Assembly: GCA_001910725.1 (NCBI GenBank)
Contig: MJGA01000020.1
Location: forward strand, 434,001-498,000
Length of the DNA: 64,000 nt
Origin: Phanerodontia chrysosporium
Lineage: Eukaryota; Basidiomycota; Agaricomycetes; Polyporales; Phanerochaetaceae
Direction: 5' to 3'
Shown: piece by piece, positions 34,471 through 48,939 of the stretch
Layout of the letters: each line of letters opens with the position of its first letter
Numbering within the stretch: position 1 is the first letter of the stretch
Translations under genes and position numbers: made by a program
The notes under the pieces: generated by a model
What the model was told of the DNA's origin: nothing
Seen by the model: only the letters and a program-made list of their open reading frames with translations
Databases searched by the model: none

Positions 34471-36761
34471 CCTGCGAGTTGTGGGAGGCATTCTGTGAAC
34501 CGTGGAGGACGATTGGTTGGGGCCCAGGCACTGCAGGCAGTGCGTAGCTCACCCCAGCACCTTGGTTATACACGGAGGAGTCCGCGCGGCATCCGATGGT
34601 TAGCCAAGCCGACAGCGTGGAAGACGCTGACCTGTCACAAAGCGACGAACCTTGTTAAGCAAGGACGACGTGATAGAGGCTTTTAAAACGTGCTCACTCA
34701 CATGGGTTCTATCTGATCGAATTTCCAGGCTTGACCGGAGGACATGCCAGTGCGCCACCATAAGGCAGCCCTGGATAGTCCATGAGCTGGAAGAGAGACC
34801 AAGCTACCATATCGCACACGGCACCGCCTACTGAGGCGTGCGCTCCTTACCTTGTGCTGCGTACACGTCGGAAGGGGCAATTCGGAATTGACATATGAAT
34901 TTTCTTGCGGATGTCGGAATCGTCCCAGCACAGCGCCACCACGCCCTAGAACCGATAAGGGCCGGAAACGCTCATGTGGTATCGGTGTGAGAACTCGCAC
35001 ACTCAACATTGTTGTCTGAGAAGCAGGCGGCATCACGCACATGAGCGTTTTAGGCAGGTTAATAGACTATATGGAATACGAAGACTTACGCCATTGCGCA
35101 TACATAGCTCGACAAACAACCCATATCAGCATCTGGCTAAGCACCGGCCTCCGGCACAGGCGGGGCATCGGTCTGAGGAATCGGGTTAAGATGACCGTCC
35201 AGCGGCACCGAGGGCATATTGCGTACCAGGGAGCCGGGAGCAAAGCCACACGCAATGACATCGTTTGGAAATCTGCAATACAAGAAATGATGAGTGTATA
35301 TTACCGCTGCGCAGGGAATGCGCAGACCGTGTGCAGCGCTGTGGTTAGTGCCATCGCCAGCCGGCGGCGGTAATTTGCGCCTCGGAATACGCTCTCCCTG
35401 TAGCACATGGTTGCAGGTGCTCCAGAACAGTCATTTCTCATGGGTTGGACGACCGACTGCCAAGACTGCTAATGGGTGACGGATAGGGCGATGTCCAAGC
35501 GGGATCTGGTACCAAAAGCAGTCTAGCTTACGCGGTACTGCCGGACACGTCCATTGGATGTGCAAACATAGCAGATAAGTGCACATCTAAAAGTGACATT
35601 GCCAAGTAGGACAGGGTGTTCACGTACTTGCTGTCCCTGAGGATCCGCGTGCGCAGCTCCCAAGATATACGTAGTCCCAGATGTAGCGCGAGTGTCTGCA
35701 CGAGGCAGGCACCGCCGCAGTATGCTATCGTCCATGTCGAGGGTTGGCATGCACAAGTATGGGCTAGAATGACGAGCAAGTCGAAGCCCTACGGCGGTCT
35801 GCGTGCCAGCCGCCCACGCGTTCCATCAAAGGCAAAAGACCCCGGATACCCAAACCCCGAATACCCTGCATCGTGGTCGTTGCGTGCAGCTACCTCTGGG
35901 TCGTTATGACCGCTTAGTTTTATGCAACGTGTCCACCTCACGCTACAAAGTCGATTTGTATATAGTGCTAGGTGAATTTCATACAGAAAAAAAATGCGAC
36001 GAGACTTCAGGGCTTACCTCCATTTCACGACCCAGATTCAAACTTCAAGGATCGATATAGACGGAAAGAAGAGGACATGACCTGCCACAGTAGCACATCT
36101 AATACGGGTGAGTGAATCCTATGCATGTTTGCTCTTGACCCTCCGTCGCGGTTCGCGCGCTTATGTAATCAGCCCGCATAACCGCGGTGCACAGGGTCCT
36201 GTCGAGCCACCCTACACCGGGTCTTCATACATGCCTCTACGCTTACCGACCCGCAATCCCATGGATCCCGCGACCACGGAGACTACAGAAGCAGCAGGAA
36301 CTCGTGATTCACCGTGCAGGATGGAGCTGAGGTACCGCTAATCCAAGGTACATAGCTCCCGATCACATCCGCGCCGCCACAGCAGCGGCAGGCGGGAGGG
36401 AACGAAAGCGGATACTCAGGTATGACATAGTCCATCGAATAATGTCCCCAACCATGACTGAGATGGCCCACGAATTCTCTCGTGCAATAAGACACCGACT
36501 AGCCGTTGCAGAAACAACGCAGCTATGGCGCAAGTCTGCACGCAGAAGAACAGCTGAGACCCCTTGCCAAGGGAAAGGGCAGACGCATTCCGCGCTCACG
36601 CCATCTCCGCTGATTTGCCATCACCAGCAGACCCACATATTCCGCATGCTATTTGCGGTATACCGCGATTAGCCCGATGGCTTCTTAAGCAGCGACCGTT
36701 CACCGATGTCCTTTAGACGTGCTTCGCTCTCACCATTCGTTCAGACTCTCTTTCATTCGCT
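34471..36761. other. Intergenic, about 2.3 kb, no recognisable gene
   Basis: Several frames of 60-110 codons occur on both strands, but none shows a family motif, signal peptide or consistent splice phases. It may contain the distal promoter of oxalate decarboxylase and a lineage-specific gene that I could not resolve. Confidence 0.45.
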
Positions 36762-37007
36762 ATGTTCGCCGTAGCGCGCCCCGCCACGAAGTCCGTGACC
36801 ATGGCCGCCGGTATCACTACCGGTGTAATTGCAGCGGCCGCCGCTTCATCCCCTCGGCGGCCAACCGTCTCATCATGTGAGTTGTCTCTCTGTCTGTACA
36901 TGATTGAAATCCATTGAACACATATAGGGTTCTCCGCCGCCGTCATGAATGCCAGTCCCACTCATGGCAAGGATCTCATACGCGAGCAGTTGCATTACTG
37001 CTCGTAG
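36762..37007 (+). CDS. Possible 64-aa small protein, one intron
   Basis: Two exons, 36762-36876 and 36928-37007, joined by a 51-nt GT-AG intron (gtgagt...tatag), give an uninterrupted 64-aa reading: MFAVARPATKSVTMAAGITT, an Ala-rich hydrophobic stretch, Arg-Arg-Pro, then WFSAAVMNASPTHGKDLIRE and QLHYCS with TAG at 37005-37007. The Arg/Ala-rich, acid-free start resembles a mitochondrial targeting segment or small membrane protein. No family was recognised. The phase match over a good intron is the main support. Confidence 0.42.
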
Positions 37008-37525
37008 CGTCGTAGATTCCTCGCAGTTCGTCCGGGCAAAACGGACTTTTCAGCGGCATGGTAGAATTTTTGTGTGTTGAGATTCTTTCTTTCCTGTTGT
37101 ATATCGAGCCCTCTATCATTGCTTCATGCTACGCGTAAATGCAATGTCTCGTCATTACCTCAGTGGCACATTTGGTGATTTGATGCCCAGTTGTGAATAG
37201 TTGTTAGACCGTGCACGGAAGGTTTTCGACCAGCAATAATGCTTATGGGTGGTTCACGATATTGCTTCGACGAGATTCTGAAAATTCTCACCGCGCCTCT
37301 GTTGACAAGGTAGGCAATTCATCTTTGTTGACCGGTCGTATGCAATGCACCCTCCATGTGGTCCGATCCATGAACTCGATGAATGCAATGCTATTCCATA
37401 CAAATACACTTGGCCCGACCTTTACAGCTGGGTTCGACAATAATCGGCTACACGAGACGCACACGGAACGTCCATACTCCCAAGAACACGGAACCACGAG
37501 ATAGAAACATGCTACATGACTTCTT

Positions 37526-38793
37526 TCACTCCACTCGCTGACGTTTCGCGCGGTCGTCATCATCGTCTGCGGATGCGCGGTCGCCATCGTCATGGCCACG
37601 CTTGGGTGATATCCTATCGTCGGCACTATCGGTGCGCGGGAGCGGGGATGGCTGACGGCCGTTCTGTGAGGCGGCGGCGGCGCCCTGCTGGAGGCCACGG
37701 AGGACCTGGAGCTCGGCCTCGAGGCGCTGGCGGGCGGCGCGTTCCTCGTCCCACATGCGGCGGACCTCCTCAAGCTGAGCCTGGAGGTCACCCATGGCCT
37801 GGTCCATGAGGAGCTTCTCGAGGGTCCACTTCTCGATGTTGCGGGCCTCGTTCTCCTTGAGGTGGTGGATGTACTGCACGGCACGGCTGAGGATTGCGCC
37901 CTTGGCCTTTTCGCCGGAGCCGTTGGGCACGATGCGGCCGAGCTCGTTAATGCCCTCGTTGATGTTGCCGCGCCGACGGCGCTCAACTTCTTTCTGCAGC
38001 GAGGGTTTAGCTATCGGGGTATGACGGATGATATGAAGGAACGCACGTGGTTGTCCTTGCGCTGCCGGGCCCACTCGTCGTTCGTCATGGTCGCACTACG
38101 CCCTGTACGACGCCCGGAGGACGAGGACTTGGGCTTATCGCCCTCTGGTGAGCCCTCGCCCGCACTGCTGTGTCCCTCCTGAGAACCTCCCGGGGCCGTG
38201 GAAGATTGAGTGGCAGACATGCCAAGGTTCGGAGGCCCTCGTGGGTGCGACGAGGGGCCAGCTTCCATCCCCGGCTGTGCGGGAGGGTACTGTCCCTGGT
38301 AGATAGGCACGCCAGGCGGGAGGTGAGCGAAGCCAGCCTGGGCAGCCTGGGCCATGTTGGAGAGCGCCTCTGCGGCCAGCGCAGAGTCCTTGGGGTCGGC
38401 GCCGGGGCGCACTGCCTGCTGCGGGTGCGTCAGCGCGCGGTCACGATAAGCAGGCGTGCGCCATCAGACGGCCGACGCGGTCACGTTGGCATGACCGCGT
38501 CGGTCGTCACGTGCGCATCATTGCGGACACCAAGCAGACAGAGAGGCAGCCGCAACCGGCAGATGACAATCGGGCATGCTTTGTACTGCGATACTCACGT
38601 AGAAACTAGGCCCGAGGGTCTTCAGGAGCGTCGCTATTTGTTCTTGACCGAGCGTTGAGTAGGAGCTCGACTGCTGTTCGGGAGGATTTGTGCTCGACGT
38701 TGGCGACGTCGGTGACGGCTGTTGGGCCGAAGGTGGGGGAGCGGGCGCGGGACTTGATGGGGCTTGCTGAGCGGGGGCCTGTGTTGTTGCCAT
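37526..38793 (-). CDS. CBF1: CBF1-type bHLH transcription factor
   Basis: Nuclear bHLH(-zipper) protein that binds CACGTG E-boxes. In yeasts Cbf1 acts at centromeres and at sulfur and respiratory genes. The start MATTQAPAQQAPSSP (38793) and the Ser/Pro/Gln-rich exon 1 end LLKTLGPSFY. A second exon begins QAVRPGADPKDSALAAEALS and ends WARQRKDNH, and an intron (about 37990-38050) joins the basic helix KEVERRRRGNINEGINELGR. The DNA-contacting His-Glu-Arg set is present, split over the intron. Helix 2 reads KAKGAILSRAVQYIHHLKEN, followed by ARNIEKWTLEKLLMDQA, the Cbf1-specific continuation, and a coiled coil. The tail is acidic and basic (DDDDRAKRQRVE), stop 37526. Its own 5' flank holds two CACGTG sites and the first intron another. 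Confidence 0.93.
38474..38501. repeat. Perfect 10-bp inverted repeat in CBF1 first intron
   Basis: gacgcggtca (38474-38483), an 8-nt spacer, and tgaccgcgtc (38492-38501) are exact reverse complements. A CACGTG site (38508-38513) follows within 7 nt. Confidence 0.7.
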
Positions 38794-39132
38794 TGTCCAC
38801 GACTGCAGAGTTCTGCGTGGAGGTAATGACCCGGTATGAGATGGGTGTGAGTTGCGATAGTCGTCGACGAGGTTGACGAGCTGGTCGGCGGAGTCGGGGG
38901 CGCGCTCGTCGGGCGACGCGAGGAGATCACGGGGGAGAGTGGGGAAGGTCACGGCTGGGTCACGAGGAATGTGCGTGATATATAAAATCCGCACGTGAGA
39001 ACCCGCGCAAGCACGCGCAAACAAACGGTCGCCCGGTCCCATCATCAGACCACGTGGCGTCCGTTTACTGAATGAAATCATCGCTTGGCATACACCCTGA
39101 CCTCGTCCCGTCCCTCTGAAACTCGGCCTAGC
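38794..39132. promoter_or_regulatory. Head-to-head promoter of CBF1 and DML1 with two E-boxes
   Basis: 339 nt between divergent ATGs. It contains CACGTG at 38992-38997 and 39051-39056, the expected Cbf1 site, and a TATAAAA at 38981-38987. This suggests autoregulation of CBF1 and possible control of DML1 by the same factor (inference). Confidence 0.65.
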
Positions 39133-41119
39133 ATGCGCGAGGTCCTCTACTTCCAGGCCGGCAGATTCTCCAATTTTATCGGCACACACTTTTGGAACAC
39201 CCAAGAAGGCTATTTTACATACGGCGAGGATGCTGAGGAACCTCTGGTCAACCACGACGTCTCTTTCAGAGAGGGTGTGAGCCGTCAGGTACGCCGCGTA
39301 TGTTTCGTGCACTGCGTAAAGCCTAAGGCGATGCTGAAGGGAGACCCTACGTTCTGTCCCAGACTGCTTCTCTTTGACCGCAAATGTGAGTGCTCTGCCT
39401 CTGGTATGATTTGACGTGCTAACCGAGCGCAGCAAACTTTGGTGCTCTTTCCGATGTATATGGCGATGCTCAGGATGAGGTCGATGATATAACCGCGGAA
39501 TGGTGCGTACTATGCTCAAGAAGCTTGAGATATGCTTTTCGACACTCATGCGCAGGAACGGCGAGACGGTCCAGTACCACAGCGAGCCCATTAGGCGTAG
39601 CGAATATCACGCACAACTTGCAGCAGAATCCGCTGAAGAGCACATGGAAACTGAAGAGGGACCTCATGAGGCTCAGGTGCAAGAGTCGGATGTCAAATTC
39701 TGGTCTGACTACAGTCGCGTCAATCTCCATCCGCGGGGTGTCCACCGTCTACCCGACCTTCCTGACTGGGAAGATATGGAGGGGGATTGGGTGAATGGAG
39801 CAGATACGTTTGAAAGATACGATGAGGTACCGTGTGTTTTCGCGGGTCTAGACGCAATTCAACTGACCTTGGTCACAGGACAACGACTTCATAGAAGACT
39901 CGTTCCGTGCCTTCGTCGAGGAATGCGATCATCTGCACGTGAGGCGCCGGCTCGTCGATAATATCTATTCAGTCGGCTTATTTTGCATAGGGACTTCAAG
40001 TCATGAGCGACTCGTTGACGTTCGGCGGCTTCACCCATGCTTTCCTGACACGGTTTCGCGACGACTTCGCCAAACTACCATGCATCGCGTTTCCCGTGCT
40101 GTCCGGTCTTCTTCCCGACAAAATCGACGCCGACGACTCTCGTGCCGTCAAGAAGGCCCTTAATGATGCATTGCTCGTTCAAAGCCTCAGCGAGTTGTCA
40201 ACTCTGACTGTGCCGGTACAATCACCATCATTGTGGACATCTGGTCGCTGGTCACAGGATTTGAACTTGACTGTATGCGGTCTCTCTGCTATCAATTGTA
40301 TATTGAACTCACTCACCACAGCATGACAGTGTATACCAGACTTCCGCTCTCCTTGCGACGCACATCGAGGACGTCACGCTTCCGATGAGGTTCGCTGCTC
40401 CCGCTCACTACAGACTACCCTGTCCTGACGTCGTCCGTCAGATTGAAATACAACCACACAGACTTAGCATCGATCGTCGCCTCACTGAGCTGGCGCAGCG
40501 ACAAGCTCTTTACTAGTCTCCAAGGCGCGTTTCCTCTGCCCGCGACTTGGGACGCAGAGAAATTAGCGGAGACGCTACTCTACGACTTCTCAGCGGCATG
40601 CAGGGACACTACGACACGTCTCGTCAGTGTCCAGTCACGCCTCCGATCTACTTGGCGCTAACACTTTACAGGATCCGAAGTCAACGTATGCCCGGACGAA
40701 CGTCTCGCGGGGCATGTCTGCCACCGAACAGACGTCGTTCTCTACCTGGGCTGAGCGCTTCCGCCCAGAACCATACACGTAGGCTCAGCTTTCCCTCTGC
40801 CATTTGCCTATTGACTATTTCCCCAAGGCTGCACGCACCACCTGTTCCGCTGCCCTCGTCGTTCCCGCGCCTGCTTCGCGACGCACCCGTGCAGGCCAGA
40901 GCGCTCAGCGGGCTTGCGAGCGATGCGTCTCTAGCGGGCTTTTTCGGTGGCTATGGTGCCCTAGCGCAAGCATGTCTAGGGCGCCACCGCGACGTCGCCG
41001 TACGGATGGGTTTGGAGGACGATGATGTGCGCGAGCTCAGGGATTCTATGTGGGAACTCGAGGACGCATATCGTGGCGAGGATAGTACTGACAGTGCGGG
41101 GATGAGTGAGGATGAATAA
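39133..41119 (+). CDS. DML1: DML1/Misato tubulin-like protein (mtDNA inheritance, spindle)
   Basis: Member of the Misato/DML1 family, with a tubulin-like segment, needed for mitochondrial DNA inheritance in yeast and for chromosome segregation or mitochondrial shape in animals. The start MREVLYFQAGRFSNFIGTHF with WNTQEGYFTYGED is the family N-terminal signature. After introns come RQGDPTFCPRLLLFDRKSNF with GALSDVYG, then VKFWSDYSRVNLHPRGVHRL and DFIEDSFRAFVEECDHLHG joined over an intron to LQVMSDSLTFGGFTHAFLTR (family core). The C-terminal half contains LKYNHTDLASIVASLSWRSD and MSATEQTSFSTWAERFRPEP. The tail is acidic, stop 41117-41119. Length after splicing is about 550 residues, normal for the family. 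Confidence 0.93.
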
Positions 41120-44342
<3,223 letters not shown>

Positions 44343-44790
44343 ATCCTATTTATCACAGTCATCACGTCCACGGTACTACTACGCTTGGATTACGTCGCGT
44401 TTGGCTGCCCTCGTAGGCATACTGAATACACGGTTTCTTCTCAATTGCGACTATCAAGCATGTGATGGTAAATGGAGACAAACTATTCCTCTATCATGCA
44501 ATCGTCCCGTTCGTAGACGCACATAGCTCTGAACGTAGTGCGCCGAGATTGAATACTGAGCTTTCACACCCTATACGAATATGGTCGAAGACATACTGGT
44601 GAACACTGGAGGTTCGCAACTGGCGGAAAGCGTGGGAAAATACCAGGCTCGAAGGGATAGTCTGCAATCAAGCAGGAGCAAAATCTACAGCACGTGCTAC
44701 AACAGGAACGGCGACAGACAGTACATAGGAGGGTAACCAGAAAACAGAGCGAGGGTATCACAAAAAAAGTCACGAACAAATGGTCCACCG
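44343..44790. other. Tail-to-tail intergenic region
   Basis: 3' flanks of the lignin peroxidase and GH16 genes. AT-rich and without a recognisable gene. Confidence 0.6.
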
Positions 44791-46431
44791 CTACAGAAGC
44801 AGGCCAAGGAAGGCCAGCGCGGCCGCAACAGCCGTAAGAACCGTTGGAACGAGCACTATATCGGTCTGCGCGCCGCCAGTCTGCGTCTTATCGCTGGTGC
44901 CACCTGAGCCACCAGTAGAGCCGCCTGTGGAGCCACCGCCCGGCGAGTCAGACGTCGGGCTGCCAGGGGTGGCAGTGGACCCGCCAGTAGGGGTGGTAGC
45001 ACCAGACACCGACGTACTGCCGTTGATCGCGCTTTCGGGCACGACGGCGTCGTCGCTGAGCCCAAAGACGCGGATGTAGCTGATCTCGAACCACGCGTCG
45101 TCGTACGTGCCCTGCTCGATCACGTTGGTGAGGTACTGCAAAGCCGCAGGGCGTCAGCGAGGTGAGCACGGGGTGCAAAGTGAGGGCGTACGCAGGCGTT
45201 GTAAGTGATGTTGCCGCATGTTTGGGCGTACGTTGTATTCGCGCCCGCCCTACAATGAGTCAGCCACCGGGCGAAACAGCGCGCCTCGCACAAACGCACC
45301 AGTCGCCGCAGAGCGTGATGTCGATCACGAGCTGCTGCGGGCCAAGATGCTGGGAAATATTGCACGTCGGGCCCGACGGGTATGCCGCGGAAGGCGGGCC
45401 CCAGCTGGATATGTCGAGGCCGGACGTGCTTGACGCAGAGCTGATCGACGTGGGGATCTCATTCCGCTGCAGCGGCAGTCAGCCACAGGATGACCGGCGA
45501 AGGGTATCCTCAGCGCACCTGCCAAAACCAGATGCTAGGGATGGTTTGTAAGATTCCCTACGCGCCTCAAAATGGCGGAGCCGCTCACAAGACGCCAGAG
45601 ACATCAAACTGCATAGCCCACACGCCGCCGCCGTTGCTGTTGAATGCGTCGCCGAAGCTGTTCGGCGTGTTCTCTTTCTGCGCCGCAGCGTCAGTCTCAA
45701 GCTCGACGACCGTCGCGACGGACACGCGGACGTACTACTGTGCACCCAGATTTTGGCCAGCACGCAGGCCCGGCGCCGGGCGTGCCAGTCTGGTCCGTGT
45801 TGGCTGCGGCACTGCAACCCTCGTTCGTGTGGAGCGCCATCTGGTTGTAAGTCATCCGGTTGACGCCTTCGAGGATGTCGATCTCGCCGTTCGCGGGCCA
45901 GTCCGTGCCCTTCGTCCAGATTGCGGGCCATACCTACCGCAGCGCTGAGTGAATAGTAGCAAGGTGAGGGCATAAGTACGCACTGAGCAGCCCCACGGCA
46001 TGTGTACGACGTCAACTACGAAGACCGTGCCGATTTCGAAGTAGTCTTGGGAACTGATGTAGACCTATATGCAGAACATTGGTCAGCGCAGTCCAACATT
46101 GAGCCCACATGTAGACTGACGGAATTACGAGGGAAGTTTTGTGGTACGACTGTCGTATTGTCAACGGTCAATATAGCATGGCCTGACGGAGCGACGTATG
46201 CAAGGTTGGTTGCGTTCGTCTTATTGACGAATATAACATTTCCTGACGAGAAGATTAGTTATGCACCAAGTTATCCAGCTTGTACAACGTACCGTTCATG
46301 AGGTTGTCCCAGTGACCGTAATAGTCCCAGTCGTCAAAGAAAGTGCTGCCAGCATATTCCTTGATGAGGTTGAAGTTGGCCGCAAGCGCAGTGGCCGCAT
46401 AGCAAAGGAGGGTAAAAGGAGTGGACCTCAT
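44791..46431 (-). CDS. Secreted GH16 endo-beta-glucanase (laminarinase-like) with GPI-type tail
   Basis: Beta-1,3(4)-glucanase of family GH16 acting on fungal-wall or plant beta-glucan. The ATG at 46431 was set by splicing: [20 protein letters not shown] is a signal peptide, followed by [20 protein letters not shown] and, after an intron, [20 protein letters not shown]. Catalytic exon: [20 protein letters not shown] with the GH16 ExDxxE motif intact (GEIDILE), then [14 protein letters not shown], the wording of Lam16A-like enzymes. Later exons: [33 protein letters not shown] and [16 protein letters not shown]. The C-terminus adds a Gly/Ser/Thr-rich linker and a hydrophobic end ([16 protein letters not shown]), a GPI-anchor signal, so the enzyme probably stays on the fungal wall. 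Stop at 44791. Confidence 0.92.
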
Positions 46432-47326
46432 ATCGCCGAGGTGCGAGCGACGAACAGACAGGCTTTATGAGAGCTGGAGAGCGTTGGGTACGATCCGCAG
46501 AGCGCGGCCCCGGGGAGAGAAGAAACGGGAATAGTCGCCGCTCGTCTTTTTTGGCCTGTTGTATCTCGGAGCCGGGCCGCGTCGCGAGGAGGTAAGATGG
46601 CGGCGTTCCTGACAGTGGGACGAACCGCCGGCCCAGCCAGAGGCTTTGTGGCGTTCAACATGCAGTTACCATTCTGTATGACCTACATCCCTTGGTGCCT
46701 GCCTCCCTCCTCGCCAAGATGCCCTTGGCAGACGTGCGTTAGGTTTCAGCGCAAAGCAGAGAGAACATCTCGACAAGTCATCAGTCCTCTAAGCCTGCAT
46801 CTCGGGGTCACGCGGCGATAGGTGTGATCCGCATTGCGAACGCATGGTCGATGCTGCCGCGCCGCGGCAGACAATCCCAAATTTTGATCCATGCAACCAG
46901 TGAGTCAGTAGAAGCCGAGATTTCTAGACCGCAGCCTGTCACTTACAGGTCCCGGATGCTCTGCCTGGAATGGCGGCCTCAATTGATCACGGTTTTGTAG
47001 CGAAGTCGTCCTAGAGCTGGTCGACTCACTCTTTATACATTGTCACTAGGGTGTTTATCGTTCGTGCCTGGGCTGTTGGTCTTGGTTGAGGTCCTCGCGA
47101 GTGTTACAGCTGTTTGCACATCGATGTAGCGGTCCGAAAAAATCTAAGCAGAATATGAGATTTGATGTCAGCCCGGAGCGCCAAGCCAGCCGGCAGGAGA
47201 CCCCTGGTACCATTCGCCTGGGCGCGCTACACGCCTTCAGTGTTTCAATCACGAACCGCAGACGTGACGCACAAGGATTGCCACATACTGCAGAAATGAC
47301 AACATACACTGCATTTATAGTACAAG
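46432..47326. other. Intergenic, about 0.9 kb
   Basis: 5' flank of the GH16 gene and 3' flank of MDR reductase copy B. No gene recognised. Confidence 0.5.
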
Positions 47327-48739
47327 TTACTGCTTCGAGACCTTGATGACGACTTTGCCAATGTGCTTTTGGCTCTCGAGATGCTTATACGCCTCCTGCG
47401 CCTGCTCGAAGTCAAAGACCTTATCGACGACGGGATGGATCTCGCGCGCGCTGAAGAGGCGATTCATGTCCTCGAACCTGCAGACCACGTCTTAGCATCA
47501 GCAATCAAGAAAGGCGCAAGCAACCACGTACTGCGTGCGGGAGCCGATGAGGATGCCACGAAGCATAGCGCCCTTGAAGACAATTTTGAGCGGCACATCG
47601 CTGACATCCGCCTGCGCGCCCGCGAGGATTCCGATAACGTGCACCCAGCCCGCCATGCGCAGCGAGTCGAGCGACTTTGTGAGCGTGCCAGGGCCGCCGA
47701 CCTCAATGACGTGGTCGACGCCGCGCCCACCAGTCTGATAGCGCAAATATCAGCACGGTCATTAGCTGCCGCAAGATGGAGAGTACGCACAAGCTTCATG
47801 ACCTCCTTCTCCCAGTCAGGGGTCTTCTTGTAGTTGATCACATGCTTCGCACCGAGTTTCTTGACCAGCTCGAGCTTCTCATCTGAGGACGACGTCGCGA
47901 TGACATTAGCACCGCACGCAGCGGCAATCTGCAGACCGAAGATGGACACGCCGCCCGTGCCCTGGACGAGCACCCAGTCGCCGCCCTTGAGCGGCGTCGG
48001 ACCGTGCAGGGCGTTGTATGCAGTGAGGGCGCGCACCTGGACCAGCAGTGAGTGGGTGCTTCTCGGGCTCGGCTACACGATAGACTTACGGCAAAGTCGA
48101 CGCTTCCTCGTACGTCAAGTGGTCAGGCACCTTAACGAGGGACTGCACAACCTGTCAGCATTGCCATATCTCATTCAGAGGGACAACGGAACACACATCA
48201 GTAGGGAACGCGTGGTACTCGGTCAGGACGCCGTCCCACGAGCCGCCAAGCGTGCTGTTCATAGTCTCAGGGGTGGGGTCCCCATGGAGGTGCTCCTGCG
48301 TAAAGTTCGCGCAGACGCGGTCGCCGACGGCCCACTTCTCAACGTCCGCGCCGACGGCGACGATTTCGCCCGCCATGTCCGAGCATGGCACGAGGTTGTC
48401 GTGCTTCGAACCGGGGTACGTGCCCTGCGCGATCATGAGGTCTCGGAACTGCGTGCACGTGAGCAGCGGGCTGCAAGATAGGCTGGAGGAGCGCGTACGT
48501 TGAGTGACACGGCGTGGACCTTGACGAGGACCTCGCTCGCCTTCGGCTGCGGGACGTCGAAGTCGCGGATCGTCAGGTTGTGGATGCCGTCAAACTATCC
48601 AAGAGACAGTGATCAGCGCATCCCGGGGACCAATCATCTCTGCAAAGCCTACCTTGGGAAGGTAGTACTGACGAGCCCTGCTAGGAACAGGGCCGTTGTG
48701 CCGGTTCGCAGAACCTGCAGGGATGTCAGTCTTCGTCAT
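47327..48739 (-). CDS. Medium-chain dehydrogenase/reductase, copy B (inverted paralogue of copy A)
   Basis: Same MDR family, intron positions and domain order as the gene at 29842-31258. Start [20 protein letters not shown] (48739), then [54 protein letters not shown], the nucleotide-binding [51 protein letters not shown] and the ending [13 protein letters not shown], stop complement 47327-47329. At the exon junction before [11 protein letters not shown] it reads gtgcgcgccctc where copy A has gtgcgcggccctc, so copy B lacks one G near 48028-48034 and the frame breaks there unless this is a base-call error. A TATA-like element (TATAAAA, complement 48807-48813) lies about 70 nt upstream. Confidence 0.92.
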
Positions 48740-48806
48740 TTCCGCTGTAAAGGTTTAGATGTGAGGTGTGCTCACTGCTCAGTCATCTGCGCACGAACCG
48801 CGGACA

Positions 48807-48813
48807 TTTTATA
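48807..48813 (-). promoter_or_regulatory. TATA box of MDR reductase copy B
   Basis: TATAAAA on the minus strand, 68-74 nt before the ATG. Upstream of it the sequence resembles the promoter of copy A. Confidence 0.55.
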
Positions 48814-48939
48814 CCCTGAACACAGCTCTACCAGGGCTGCTTGGTAAACAATGTTCGGCATGTCTCGAAAGCAAGTGATGTCAAAGTTTGGCTTGGGAGA
48901 TTTGTTCTGCAGTGCGACCTCTTGTGGGAGCAGCAACGT

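Noticed and set aside
44564..44788. Cys-rich minus-strand frame after the lignin peroxidase gene
   Set aside because: Lies in the AT-rich tail-to-tail region. No signal peptide, conserved spacing or splice support for a cysteine-rich effector.
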